Of a DNA stretch of 64,000 nucleotides, positions 49,695-58,324 are shown piece after piece. The stretch comes from Deltaproteobacteria bacterium (GTDB lineage: Bacteria; Bdellovibrionota; Bdellovibrionia; Bdellovibrionales; JAMPXM01), in NCBI GenBank assembly GCA_017302795.1, contig JAFLCB010000007.1, forward strand, positions 169,147-233,146. Direction: 5' to 3'. The notes beneath the pieces are model-generated. The model made no database searches. It was given only the letters and a program-made list of their open reading frames with translations, and was not told the DNA's origin. Within the stretch, counting starts at the first letter, position 1; each line of letters opens with the position of its first letter. Position numbers and translations under genes: made by a program.

Positions 49695-51002
49695 ATGAGA
49701 GGCTTTCTGGTATTGTTCCCTTTGTTCGTTCATATGAGTACTGCTGTCGCCAACGATCATGTTGAGTCATTGACCCTTGCTGTGGTCGAGCGCCAGGCAT
49801 TAGATTTATCGTTCAATGCAAAAACGATAAATGCCGAGCTGGAAGCAGCTCGGAATAAAGCTGAGGCTCAGCAGTCTCTTCTCTTTCCGAAACTTTCACT
49901 GGATGGAACCTACAAGTTTATTTCGGAAGTTCCCACACTCAAATTTCCGGGAGGTGCGACCACTCCTTTTGGAGACCATCAAAACTATTCCATAGGCCCG
50001 ACAATAACGTGGAACTTTTTGGATTTTGGCTCAACTAGAAAGCTGGTTGGTGGAGCAGAATCATTGAAAGCTTCAAAAGAAGCTGAGAAGCATTTAATCG
50101 AAAGACAAATACTACTCGGAGCTCGCTTAGCTTATTTTAAAATTCAGCTTAGAACCGAGCAGCAAAGGTTAGTGACGGACTCTTTGAAACTTGCAGAGTC
50201 TCAATATCGGGACATCCAACGTCGAAAGAATATAGGTTCATCAAATCGGATCGATTTACTTGCGGCACATAAAGAAGTATTAAATTTAAAACTACAATCT
50301 CGGCAATTGCAGTCAGATCTCTCTTTGGACTTTCGGGATATTTATGCGCTCATTGGTAAAAATGAATCATCGCATGTTCCGAGCTCAGGCGGCGTAGACC
50401 CCATTCAGACTTCTCTAATTACCCTCGGCAATTATGAAGATGCTCATTTTAACGAAAATGCCCTAAGTCAGCATCCTCTCGTAAAAGTACATTCGGCCAA
50501 CGCGGAATCTCTTCGGTTAATATCAGAAAGTTTAAAAGCAAACGTACTTCCCAAACTATCGCTGTTTTTAAGATCATCAATCGACTATCCAAACGGACCA
50601 ATTTTAGAAAACATCAATCAGAATACAGTTGGCCTAACCCTAAGTATGCCGCTTTATGAGGGGGGGCGCTCATCGAGTGAAGCCGCTGAAAAGCAGAACT
50701 TAGCCGTCGCAAGCGATAGTCGGCGTGAACAAGCTCGAATAGATATCTATCGAGATTGGCAGAAAGCTAAAGACCAACTTAAAGGCCTTCGTGAAAAACG
50801 TGAGATTCATGACGACTTAATAAAGGAAAGTGTTGAAAGGGCAAAATTAGTCTATGGGTCGTATCGCACCGGACGATCGAGTTTTTTAGAGGTTCAGAGT
50901 GCAAACCTACATGCGCTAGAGGCCAAGGTCCAGGCCACAACCAATGACGTTCAAATTCTAATTCAACTGGCCCATCTGGCAAGTATGTCTGAGGAGCAAT
51001 AA
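49695..51002 (+). CDS. TolC family outer-membrane efflux protein
   Basis: The 435-residue protein has a signal peptide (FLVLFPLFVHMSTAVA) and the TolC double repeat of long coiled-coil helices with barrel strands (YSIGPTITWNFLDFG; NTVGLTLSMPLYEGG). The final helices AEAKVQATTNDVQILIQLAH fit the family, apart from small differences. TolC proteins form the outer-membrane duct of tripartite pumps. It is followed 2 bp later by the membrane-fusion gene. The start has GGAGGGAAAA in front. Confidence 0.9.
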   Translation: MRGFLVLFPLFVHMSTAVANDHVESLTLAVVERQALDLSFNAKTINAELEAARNKAEAQQSLLFPKLSLDGTYKFISEVPTLKFPGGATTPFGDHQNYSIGPTITWNFLDFGSTRKLVGGAESLKASKEAEKHLIERQILLGARLAYFKIQLRTEQQRLVTDSLKLAESQYRDIQRRKNIGSSNRIDLLAAHKEVLNLKLQSRQLQSDLSLDFRDIYALIGKNESSHVPSSGGVDPIQTSLITLGNYEDAHFNENALSQHPLVKVHSANAESLRLISESLKANVLPKLSLFLRSSIDYPNGPILENINQNTVGLTLSMPLYEGGRSSSEAAEKQNLAVASDSRREQARIDIYRDWQKAKDQLKGLREKREIHDDLIKESVERAKLVYGSYRTGRSSFLEVQSANLHALEAKVQATTNDVQILIQLAHLASMSEEQ

Positions 51003-51004
51003 GA

Positions 51005-51745
51005 ATGACTTCGAAAAAGCCTTTCAATAAAAAACTTTTACTTCCGGTTCCTTTGATTTTGATCGCGATCATTGCTTACTTTTTTCTGGGACGAAAATCA
51101 GAGTTTCACTATGTTGGGACCGTCGAAGCCACAAAAACCGACATATCGTCTCGAATTTCTTCCGTAATTTCCTCATTTCCAGCGCGCGAAGGTTCCAGGG
51201 TAAAAAAGGGCGACCTCCTTGTTCAGATGGCCTGCGAAGATACTAAGCTCATTCTAGATTCAACAAAAAAAGATTTTGAACGTGCCGAAAGGCTTTTTCG
51301 GATTGGGTCCCTGTCTCAGGAAAATTTCGACCACCTCAAAACAAAAAAAGACGAATCCTCTTTGAAAATGGATTGGTGTTCAATTGTCGCTTTGAAAGAC
51401 ACCTCCGTTCTCAACACTTACCGCGAGGAGGGCGAATACGTTAATCCAGGCACCAAGCTGCTCACACTTGTTAATCTGTCTGAGGTCTGGACCGTTATTT
51501 ATGTTCCCCAGCTTGTTCTTTCTCAGATTTCGATCGGAAAGAAGGTTACTGGATTCCTGCCGGAGTTAAACATGCGTCCTTTTGAGGGCAAAATTTCCTA
51601 TATTAGTGATGCCGCCGAGTTTACGCCAAAAAACGTTCAAACTCGTGAAGAGCGAACACGATTAGTATTTGGTGTTAAAATAACGTTTGTGAACCCTGAT
51701 GAGCTACTAAAGCCAGGTATGTCCTTAGAAGTTAAGCTGGAGTAG
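51005..51745 (+). CDS. HlyD-type membrane-fusion protein, short
   Basis: The 246-residue protein has an N-terminal anchor (LLLPVPLILIAIIAYFFLG), a lipoyl-like half motif (VGTVEATKTDISSRISSVIS, REGSRVKKGDLLVQM), a brief helical hairpin and the second lipoyl half (NTYREEGEYVNPGTKLLTLV), then beta-barrel part. The hairpin is only ~60 residues, so it is shorter than most YhiI/EmrA-type adaptors. It links the ABC exporter to TolC. It starts 2 bp after tolC and ends 3 bp before the ATPase gene. Confidence 0.88.
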   Translation: MTSKKPFNKKLLLPVPLILIAIIAYFFLGRKSEFHYVGTVEATKTDISSRISSVISSFPAREGSRVKKGDLLVQMACEDTKLILDSTKKDFERAERLFRIGSLSQENFDHLKTKKDESSLKMDWCSIVALKDTSVLNTYREEGEYVNPGTKLLTLVNLSEVWTVIYVPQLVLSQISIGKKVTGFLPELNMRPFEGKISYISDAAEFTPKNVQTREERTRLVFGVKITFVNPDELLKPGMSLEVKLE

Positions 51746-51748
51746 TGA

Positions 51749-52489
51749 ATGCAACAAAACAGCATTGGCATCAAAGTTTCGAACATCAAAAAAAAACTTG
51801 GTATTAACCAGGCCCTCGACGGAATTTCCACAAACTTTTCTGATGGGCTTCTACACGGTGTCATTGGTCCAGAAGGTGCTGGAAAAACAACGCTCCTAAG
51901 GACTCTGCTTGGCCTCCTGAAACCAGACCAAGGCGAGATTCAATTTACAAATTACGGCAGTATAATTCAGTACAAAGACATTCGTTCATCAATTGCCTAT
52001 ATGCCACAACAGCAAAGTCTTTACGCTGACCTTTCGGTCTCGGAGCACCTTGATTTTTTCTGCGACCTCTATCAAATCCCAACTGCCATTTATCAAAAAC
52101 GTCGAGAAGAGCTTTTGCATATTACTCGCCTAGACAAGTTTACTGACCGACCGGCGGGGAAGCTATCCGGCGGGATGTACAAGAAACTTGGCCTGATGTG
52201 TGCGTTGCTCCAATCTCCGTCGGCAATTTTATTAGATGAGCCCACAAACGGAGTCGATCCAATAAGTCGACGAGAGTTTTGGGACTTACTTTATCGACTT
52301 TCAAAAGAAAAAATACTCATCATTTTCGCCACTGCCTATATGGACGAAGCTGAGCGTTGTGATCGCGTCCATGTTTTGTCGTCGGGGTCTCTAATAGCGG
52401 AGGGAACTCCACGTGGTATTCTCGAGCGAGAAAATGTTAAAAATTACGACGCCCTTTTTTTAAAAAAGGCAGCTGAAGGTATGTTGTGA
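51749..52489 (+). CDS. ABC transporter ATP-binding protein 1
   Basis: The 246-residue ATPase has Walker A GPEGAGKTT, Q-loop YMPQQQSL, signature LSGGMYKK and Walker B ILLDEPTNGVDP; the switch position, usually His, reads FATAYMDEA, so Ala or Thr replaces it. In the second ATPase the switch is TTHYMDEA. The pair may work as an asymmetric dimer, as in YbhF-like split exporters. It overlaps the next gene by 4 bp. Confidence 0.9.
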   Translation: MQQNSIGIKVSNIKKKLGINQALDGISTNFSDGLLHGVIGPEGAGKTTLLRTLLGLLKPDQGEIQFTNYGSIIQYKDIRSSIAYMPQQQSLYADLSVSEHLDFFCDLYQIPTAIYQKRREELLHITRLDKFTDRPAGKLSGGMYKKLGLMCALLQSPSAILLDEPTNGVDPISRREFWDLLYRLSKEKILIIFATAYMDEAERCDRVHVLSSGSLIAEGTPRGILERENVKNYDALFLKKAAEGML

Positions 52490-53418
52490 AGAACCTTAGT
52501 GCGGTTTCGGTCGATGTATCAGAACTCACGGTAAAATTTGGTGACTTTGTTGCGGTTAACAATATTTCTTTCTCTGTTGGGACAGGCGAAATATTTGGAT
52601 TTTTAGGAGCTAATGGCGCCGGAAAAACAACAACCATTCGCGTTTTGTGCGGTCTCTTGGTTCCAACCTCAGGCCGGGTTCAAATTTCTGATGTCAGTTT
52701 TGAAGAAGGCAGCGAGGCGATGAAATCCAAAGTCGGCTACATGTCGCAAAAATTTACCCTCTACAATGATTTAACGGTCGACGAAAATTTCGCATTTACG
52801 GCGAGCCTGAGGAAGCTGCCCAGATTAACCCTAAATAAACGTAAAGACGAACTCCTCGAATTTATCAATTTCTCGAAGCCTACAAACACATTGGTTCGGG
52901 ATCTTCCAGGTGGAATCAAGCAACAGGTCTCGCTGGCGGCTTCCATTTTGCACGATCCGGAAATTGTATTTCTCGACGAGCCTACTGCCGGCGTAACACC
53001 AGCGGCAAGAGCGCGATTCTGGGCGCTTATTCGAAAGCTCTCTGGCAACGGGAAAACCATTTTTGTAACGACTCATTATATGGATGAGGCTGAGCAATGC
53101 GGTCGAATCGCTCTTATGCGAGCTGGTGAAATCATTGCGCTTGATAGTCCAGAGAATCTTAAGAGGAATACCTTCCCTGATTCACTCTTCGAACTTGATC
53201 CGCGAGGTGTTCTTCCTGAAGACATGTTGAGTCGTCTTCATACCCATGACGCTATTAGCTCTATTGACAGCTATGGGATGCGGTACCACTTAACAATTCG
53301 TGATCCAAAAAAATGGGAAGACCTGCGTGAGGACCTTGCAGGCTTTTTTTCAATTCAGGAAATTCAGCCATCACTCGAAGATGTTTTCATTCGCTTGGTT
53401 GAGGGAGCGTCGAGATGA
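52486..53418 (+). CDS. ABC transporter ATP-binding protein 2
   Basis: The 310-residue ATPase has Walker A GANGAGKTTT, Q-loop YMSQKFTLYNDL, Walker B IVFLDEPTAGVTP and switch TTHYMDEA. The signature reads DLPGGIKQQ where LSGGxxQ is usual, so the first Ser is replaced by Pro. The C-terminal ~80 residues are a regulatory tail of the drug/lipid exporter type. It starts with TTG/GTG-like codon 52486 inside the end of the first ATPase gene and overlaps the permease gene by 4 bp. Confidence 0.9.
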   Translation: MKNLSAVSVDVSELTVKFGDFVAVNNISFSVGTGEIFGFLGANGAGKTTTIRVLCGLLVPTSGRVQISDVSFEEGSEAMKSKVGYMSQKFTLYNDLTVDENFAFTASLRKLPRLTLNKRKDELLEFINFSKPTNTLVRDLPGGIKQQVSLAASILHDPEIVFLDEPTAGVTPAARARFWALIRKLSGNGKTIFVTTHYMDEAEQCGRIALMRAGEIIALDSPENLKRNTFPDSLFELDPRGVLPEDMLSRLHTHDAISSIDSYGMRYHLTIRDPKKWEDLREDLAGFFSIQEIQPSLEDVFIRLVEGASR

Positions 53419-54539
53419 TTTTTGAGTTCAGCTTAAAACGAGCCCTTTCGATAGCAAAAAAGGAGAAATTCCATATTCTGAGAGACCCATTTACACTGGC
53501 GATGGCAACGGTCCTTCCTGTTCTTTTGGTGCTTATCTTTGGTTTGGCTATTGAGTTTAACGTTAAAGATATCGGACTGACCGTACATGATTCGGACCGC
53601 ACGTTTTCATCGCGAAAGCTTGTAGAGGTTTTCTCAAGCTCACAATATTTTGAAATTTCTCAAAACCAAAGCTCAACAGAAGATGCCATTAAGAATCTCG
53701 ATTCTGAGCAGTCAAAAGCTATTTTAATCATTGAACCCGAATTCGAGCACAGCCTTCTTTCTGATGGCGGTGCAAAAGTGCAATTTTTTTTAGATGGTGC
53801 TGATAATTCCACAGCTGGTGTTATTCTTGGATACCTAGGAGGAATTCAACAAGCAGCAACCCTAAAGCTTACGGGACACGAGGGGCCGTCGTTTTTTCAA
53901 TTAAAAACTCGGTATCTATTTAATCCCGAGCTCAGCAGTCCCTGGTTTGTCGTGCCAGGATTAGCCGTTGTTGTCATTGCGATTCTCTCAATTCTGTTAA
54001 CGGCTCTGACGGTCGCGAGAGAGTGGGAAAATGGCTCAATGGAACTTCTGCTTTCGACGCCCGTTCAGCCTCTGGAGATTATCATAGGCAAACTTATACC
54101 ATATACAATCATAGGCTTGGCCGCTGTTTTACTTGTTGTGACTGTCGCTGTTTTTGGATTTGGAATTCCATTTTCTGGAAGTATCTTCCTGTTTGGGTTC
54201 GGAAGTTTTATTTTTCTTATTGCATGTCTTGCCCAAGGGATGCTGATTTCGGTTTTGATCCGTACCCAGCAGCTCTCAATGCAAGTTGCAATGATTACGG
54301 GCCTTCTCCCATCGCTTTTACTTTCCGGATTCATTTTCCCAATAGAAAGCATGCCCACGGTGTTCCAGAACTTTACATCTATTCTGCCATCAAAGTGGTT
54401 TATGATTATAAGTCGTGGAATATTTTTGAAAGGCGCGGACCTGATCGATCTCAAAGTTCCATTTGTCGGTCTTTTTCTTTTAAGCTCAATTCTGATTGTC
54501 GCGGCCACAAGAAAATTCAAGAAGGATCTCGAACCATGA
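53415..54539 (+). CDS. ABC-2 type permease 1
   Basis: The 374-residue protein has the ABC-2 layout: one N-terminal helix (PFTLAMATVLPVLLVLIFGL), a large extracellular part (~residues 50-180) and five C-terminal helices (VPGLAVVVIAILSILLTALT, etc.) with the EWENGSMELLLSTPVQPLEI coupling helix. It forms a heterodimer with the following permease. The end overlaps the next gene by 4 bp (ATGA). Confidence 0.9.
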   Translation: MIFEFSLKRALSIAKKEKFHILRDPFTLAMATVLPVLLVLIFGLAIEFNVKDIGLTVHDSDRTFSSRKLVEVFSSSQYFEISQNQSSTEDAIKNLDSEQSKAILIIEPEFEHSLLSDGGAKVQFFLDGADNSTAGVILGYLGGIQQAATLKLTGHEGPSFFQLKTRYLFNPELSSPWFVVPGLAVVVIAILSILLTALTVAREWENGSMELLLSTPVQPLEIIIGKLIPYTIIGLAAVLLVVTVAVFGFGIPFSGSIFLFGFGSFIFLIACLAQGMLISVLIRTQQLSMQVAMITGLLPSLLLSGFIFPIESMPTVFQNFTSILPSKWFMIISRGIFLKGADLIDLKVPFVGLFLLSSILIVAATRKFKKDLEP

Positions 54540-55663
54540 ACTTTTCTGCCTTTGCAGCCGTCATTGGTTTTTTGAGAAAAGAATTTTCTCAGGTGCTGCG
54601 AGACTCACGGATGCGCATAATTCTTCTGGTGATTCCCGTGATGCAAATGGCGGTCTTTGGACTAGCTATTTCTACAGAAGTAAAAAACATAAAGCTCGGA
54701 ACCGCCTACAACCCGAATGACACTATATTGAGACGCATTGAAGAAAGAAGCTTTTCTTCAAAATGGTTCATCCCTGCAGTTGGTAGGGGAACTTCTAGTG
54801 ACGCTAATGCCGACCCCTTAGAGCAAATTCGCTCGGGTCGGGCTGATGTGGTTTTGATATCACCTCCGGGTGGACTGACAAAAGCTATCGAGCGAGGTGA
54901 ACGCAACGTTCAGCTTTTAATCGATGCATCAAATGTTATCCGTGCGCAAAGTATCGAGCGCTATATGCAATCAATCATCAATGAAGTTCTTCGTGATGAT
55001 TTTCATTTGTCGGCAAGGACACCTGTTATTTTTGATGTGCGAATTCTCTATAATCCATCTCTTGAGAGTGCGATTTTTATGGTACCTGGGACCCTGGCGA
55101 TGATTCTATGCATTGTGACAATACTTCTTACGAGCATGTCCATCGCCAGAGAAAAAGAAATGGGCACATTTGAAATGATTATTTCTGCGCCAGTCAAAAC
55201 CTGGGAGGTCCTTCTTGGGAAGACGATTCCATTTATTGTAATTGGGATGCTCAATGCTGCTTCGGTATTCATTTTTGCTATTTTGGTTTTTAAAGTGCCG
55301 ATGAAGGGGTTTTACTGGCAACTTGCTATCGCTACATTTTCATTTGTCGTGACGACAGTCAGTATTGGAACACTAATCTCAACATTCGCCAAAAACCAAC
55401 AGCAGGCGATGATGGGTGGCTTTATCTTTCTACTGCTCTCAAACCTTCTGGCCGGAATCATGTTCCCGATTGATAATATGCCCCTACTTATGAAAGCTGC
55501 TGCTTATATGAATCCGATGACCTATTTCGTCAGACTGGTTCGGAATATTATGCTCAAAGGCGGTTCCCCAGACCTTATTTGGAGCTACATTGCGATTTTG
55601 GTACTTATGGCAGTGCTGGCCTCGATTGTAAGTTACAAACGATTTCATCATACACTGGACTAG
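54536..55663 (+). CDS. ABC-2 type permease 2
   Basis: I start this gene at ATG 54536 because an upstream extension only reads permease 1 in another frame. The 375 residues start FAAVIGFLRKEFSQVLRDSR, then a helix, an external domain and five helices with REKEMGTFEMIISAPVKTWE and FIFLLLSNLLAGIMFPIDN. This is the YbhS/YbhR type. With TolC, HlyD and two ATPases it completes a tripartite exporter. The substrate (drug, lipid or metal-linked) is not known. No further gene follows in the operon. Confidence 0.9.
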   Translation: MNFSAFAAVIGFLRKEFSQVLRDSRMRIILLVIPVMQMAVFGLAISTEVKNIKLGTAYNPNDTILRRIEERSFSSKWFIPAVGRGTSSDANADPLEQIRSGRADVVLISPPGGLTKAIERGERNVQLLIDASNVIRAQSIERYMQSIINEVLRDDFHLSARTPVIFDVRILYNPSLESAIFMVPGTLAMILCIVTILLTSMSIAREKEMGTFEMIISAPVKTWEVLLGKTIPFIVIGMLNAASVFIFAILVFKVPMKGFYWQLAIATFSFVVTTVSIGTLISTFAKNQQQAMMGGFIFLLLSNLLAGIMFPIDNMPLLMKAAAYMNPMTYFVRLVRNIMLKGGSPDLIWSYIAILVLMAVLASIVSYKRFHHTLD

Positions 55664-55805
55664 AACGGCCTACCGTATCTCGGCATGAATGTCGAAACTC
55701 AGATTGAGTTTTATATTTTCGAATAAGTAGCAAGACTCGGCAGTACTTCGTAAGTAAACTTGGATTTGGCATTGCAAGACCTGTATGCGACCTACGACTT
55801 CGCCC

Positions 55806-57422
55806 CTAGAATGTCGCCGCAATCATCAGAGATTTCGGCATCATTTTAACATTCATTTTCTCACAACGTCTTCGGAGGTCGTTATCATTGAACGCATTTG
55901 TAACCATGACAGCAGACGGGTGCTTGAGACCGAAGCGTTCAAGAACGGTGAGTCCAGTGCCGGTCTGTGAATTCAAATTGAAATCGGTAAGCAGGAGGCA
56001 GTTGCTTGCAGCTTCACGATTCTGAACCGCCCAAGACGTTGCCGACTCGGCATTGAAGAAGTGTTCGACCACAATGTTTTCATTTGATCGCATGATGCGG
56101 TCCTTCCAAATTGAGTGAATAGTTGGGTCGTCGTCTACAATCACGACTGTTGAGTAGCCATTGAACCGCAAATCGCCGCGAAACCAGATCGGGGAAGGCG
56201 AAGTCGGTAGCAACAAGGTAGCAGTTGTTCCGACTCCAAAATCTGAATCGAACTCCAGTTTCCCATTCCACGAAGTCAAAGCACGCCGGGCAAAGTGAAC
56301 GCCGATGCCGGTGCCGTTTGGTTTGTTCCTCGTGAATCCCTTCTCCCCGAGCCTGAGAAGATGATTCTTGGGGATCCCAACACCAAGGTCGGCAATCAAA
56401 ATCCGAAGAAACGCTGCATCGGAATCTAGTGTTACCTTAATGGCGCTACCTTCAGTAGATGCTTCGAGAGAGTTGTTCAACAGGTTTGAAAGGCTCCGGC
56501 GAAGTTCCGCAGAATTCACATCTGCAAACATCAATGTCGCAGCTGGATTTTCGACGGAAGTAATATCGTTTGCTCGATTGGGATGTTGGATTCGTTTTTC
56601 ATCAATTACCTCACTAAGAAGATCCGCAATCAGTATTGGCTCAGTAGTTGTCGGTTCATCGCCAAATTTTTCTTTTATAGATGAACTCTCGGACATTGCT
56701 AGTTTCGAATGATCAGCAATTCCAAGGCCAATTTCGCGAATACGGAGAATTGCCGTTGTGAGAAGCTTTTTCGAATTTGGCGGAAGACCTTCGATCGTCT
56801 CTAGCACGGCATTCAGCGTGCTAAGGGGAGACCGAATGTCGTGTGCGACCCGCGCAGCGACCTCGCCCAACAGGATACGATTTCTATTTTCCGCTGCAAT
56901 TCGCTTCGTTTCGATTTTGCGAATACTCATGAATAGAAAAACTAAAAGTGAGATGAATGCGGCGACCGTCGTGAGGAACGCTCGGGCTAAGAAGTCTGAT
57001 TGAATCTGGAAGCTCAAGACGAGATCCGGCTGGACGGGAAGCCGATAGTACACTCGTCGAGAAAGAAACCCAAAAATAAGACTTTCAAATTTTCCGACTG
57101 CCAGCTTCGCAGGTACAGTTTGGTCGTAGTCTTCACCGAATTCGATGACGGCATTCTGCTTCGACGAGTCGACCAGCTTAATTCCTTTTATGAACTGTGA
57201 CGAAAGTAGAACGCGCTGATTCTTCGAAATCGATGAAAGTAGATTGCCTTCTTGGATTGCAACGGCCTCGGATTGAAGCCAGCTGCCTGCAATTTCTCGC
57301 CCTACCGAGTTCAGGTAATAGTCGAAAACTATGTAGAGGCCACCGGTCAAAATAAAGACCGCGATAGTGAAAAGTCCAGTAGCTCGACGCGGATTAAGAA
57401 ATTCCGCCGCTTTTACAAACAT
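55806..57422 (-). CDS. Hybrid sensor histidine kinase (HisKA, HATPase, receiver)
   Basis: From ATG 57422 the protein has 538 residues. Two membrane helices (TGLFTIAVFILTGGLYIVFD and FLTTVAAFISLLVFLFMSI) enclose a periplasmic domain of ~120 residues. HisKA carries VAHDIRSPLSTL with the phospho-His; the ATPase has NLLNNSLEA, DLGVGIP and GTGIGVHFARRA. The C-terminal receiver has VDDDP, phospho-Asp LLTDFNL and the Lys in MPKSL. It is the last gene of the five-gene operon and overlaps the YcaO gene by 10 bp. It probably phosphorylates the sigma-54 regulator of the same operon. Confidence 0.93.
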   Translation of the reverse strand: MFVKAAEFLNPRRATGLFTIAVFILTGGLYIVFDYYLNSVGREIAGSWLQSEAVAIQEGNLLSSISKNQRVLLSSQFIKGIKLVDSSKQNAVIEFGEDYDQTVPAKLAVGKFESLIFGFLSRRVYYRLPVQPDLVLSFQIQSDFLARAFLTTVAAFISLLVFLFMSIRKIETKRIAAENRNRILLGEVAARVAHDIRSPLSTLNAVLETIEGLPPNSKKLLTTAILRIREIGLGIADHSKLAMSESSSIKEKFGDEPTTTEPILIADLLSEVIDEKRIQHPNRANDITSVENPAATLMFADVNSAELRRSLSNLLNNSLEASTEGSAIKVTLDSDAAFLRILIADLGVGIPKNHLLRLGEKGFTRNKPNGTGIGVHFARRALTSWNGKLEFDSDFGVGTTATLLLPTSPSPIWFRGDLRFNGYSTVVIVDDDPTIHSIWKDRIMRSNENIVVEHFFNAESATSWAVQNREAASNCLLLTDFNLNSQTGTGLTVLERFGLKHPSAVMVTNAFNDNDLRRRCEKMNVKMMPKSLMIAATF

Positions 57423-58324
57423 AACCGCTCCAACTTGCCACCCACAAACTCGGGTTGGCCTACGAAGTAGCACCGATGGACCGTCACGAGTTCAGCCAGA
57501 GTGTGTGGTACTTGTGCATCGAAAAGGAGATGAGGAAGCCGTACCTTTCTCGTGCCTTGCGCAGCAACTCGTGTTCGGGCGGCATCCGAGCCCATTTTGG
57601 TGTTACCGAAGTAGGCCAGCCGACGTTCGTAAAAGCTCACAGGTTCTATGCGTTCGATGTTCATTTTTCGCAGGGCAAGCGCATGGCGCAGCAGTTCTCC
57701 AAGCGCGCGGTACCGGGTTGATTCTGTTTCGGTCTCGACGCCACAAGCCCCGCCCGAGATGACACCGCCATTTTCAATAGATGCAAAATAGAGAATGACC
57801 TGATGGTGCGAATCCTGAAGCTGAGGTCGAATCTCAGCTACCGAGGAGATGCGAAGTGCGCGCACAACGTCTAATAGAGCGTCTTCACCGGCAGCGAGGG
57901 CGAGTAAATCGACCTCTCGGAACTCATGAATGAAAGAGGTATCGTCCCACCAGTTTGACCATACGAATCGCTCGACGGCCTCGGCCAATGCATTTTGCCT
58001 CGCGAACGTCGCAGAGCTTTGGTGAAATTTTTTGGGGTACGCCGCAAATCCGTCAGATCTTGGAGTTTGGCAAATAGGCAATCCCAACGAACGCCCCTCG
58101 GCAAAAGCGCGCCGCTCCACAAATTCGACAAGCCCCTTGAGTACCGATCTCTCAGGGTCCCGATCAATTCCCGAGTACACAGTTTCACTTATGATTTTTG
58201 AGCTCTGTTCGTCGAAGATGCTCGCGAGTGAACCGCAAGCGAGCGACGCCAATTGTATGTTCTTCGGAACATCAACTTGCTTTCGCAGCGCTTGAATGAA
58301 TTCAGTCACGGCGGATTGCATCAT
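57413..58324 (-). CDS. YcaO-domain protein
   Basis: The 303-residue protein shows the YcaO ATP/magnesium frame: SGIDRDPERSVLKGLVEFVE, RRAFAEG, and after a loop ATFARQNALAEAVERF, then ISGGACG and YRALGELLRHALALR. YcaO enzymes use ATP to activate peptide amide bonds, giving azolines, thioamides or amidines, or act in tRNA/ribosomal protein modification. ATG 58324 overlaps the stop of the peptide-binding gene (ATGA). The usual Pro-rich C-terminus of azoline YcaO proteins is not visible. No E1-like partner or clear RiPP precursor lies beside it. Confidence 0.75.
   Translation of the reverse strand: MMQSAVTEFIQALRKQVDVPKNIQLASLACGSLASIFDEQSSKIISETVYSGIDRDPERSVLKGLVEFVERRAFAEGRSLGLPICQTPRSDGFAAYPKKFHQSSATFARQNALAEAVERFVWSNWWDDTSFIHEFREVDLLALAAGEDALLDVVRALRISSVAEIRPQLQDSHHQVILYFASIENGGVISGGACGVETETESTRYRALGELLRHALALRKMNIERIEPVSFYERRLAYFGNTKMGSDAARTRVAAQGTRKVRLPHLLFDAQVPHTLAELVTVHRCYFVGQPEFVGGKLERLCL

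Noticed and set aside
54023..54535. Extension of permease 2 into permease 1
   Set aside because: Out-of-frame reading of permease 1; ATG 54536 gives the normal start with ATGA overlap.
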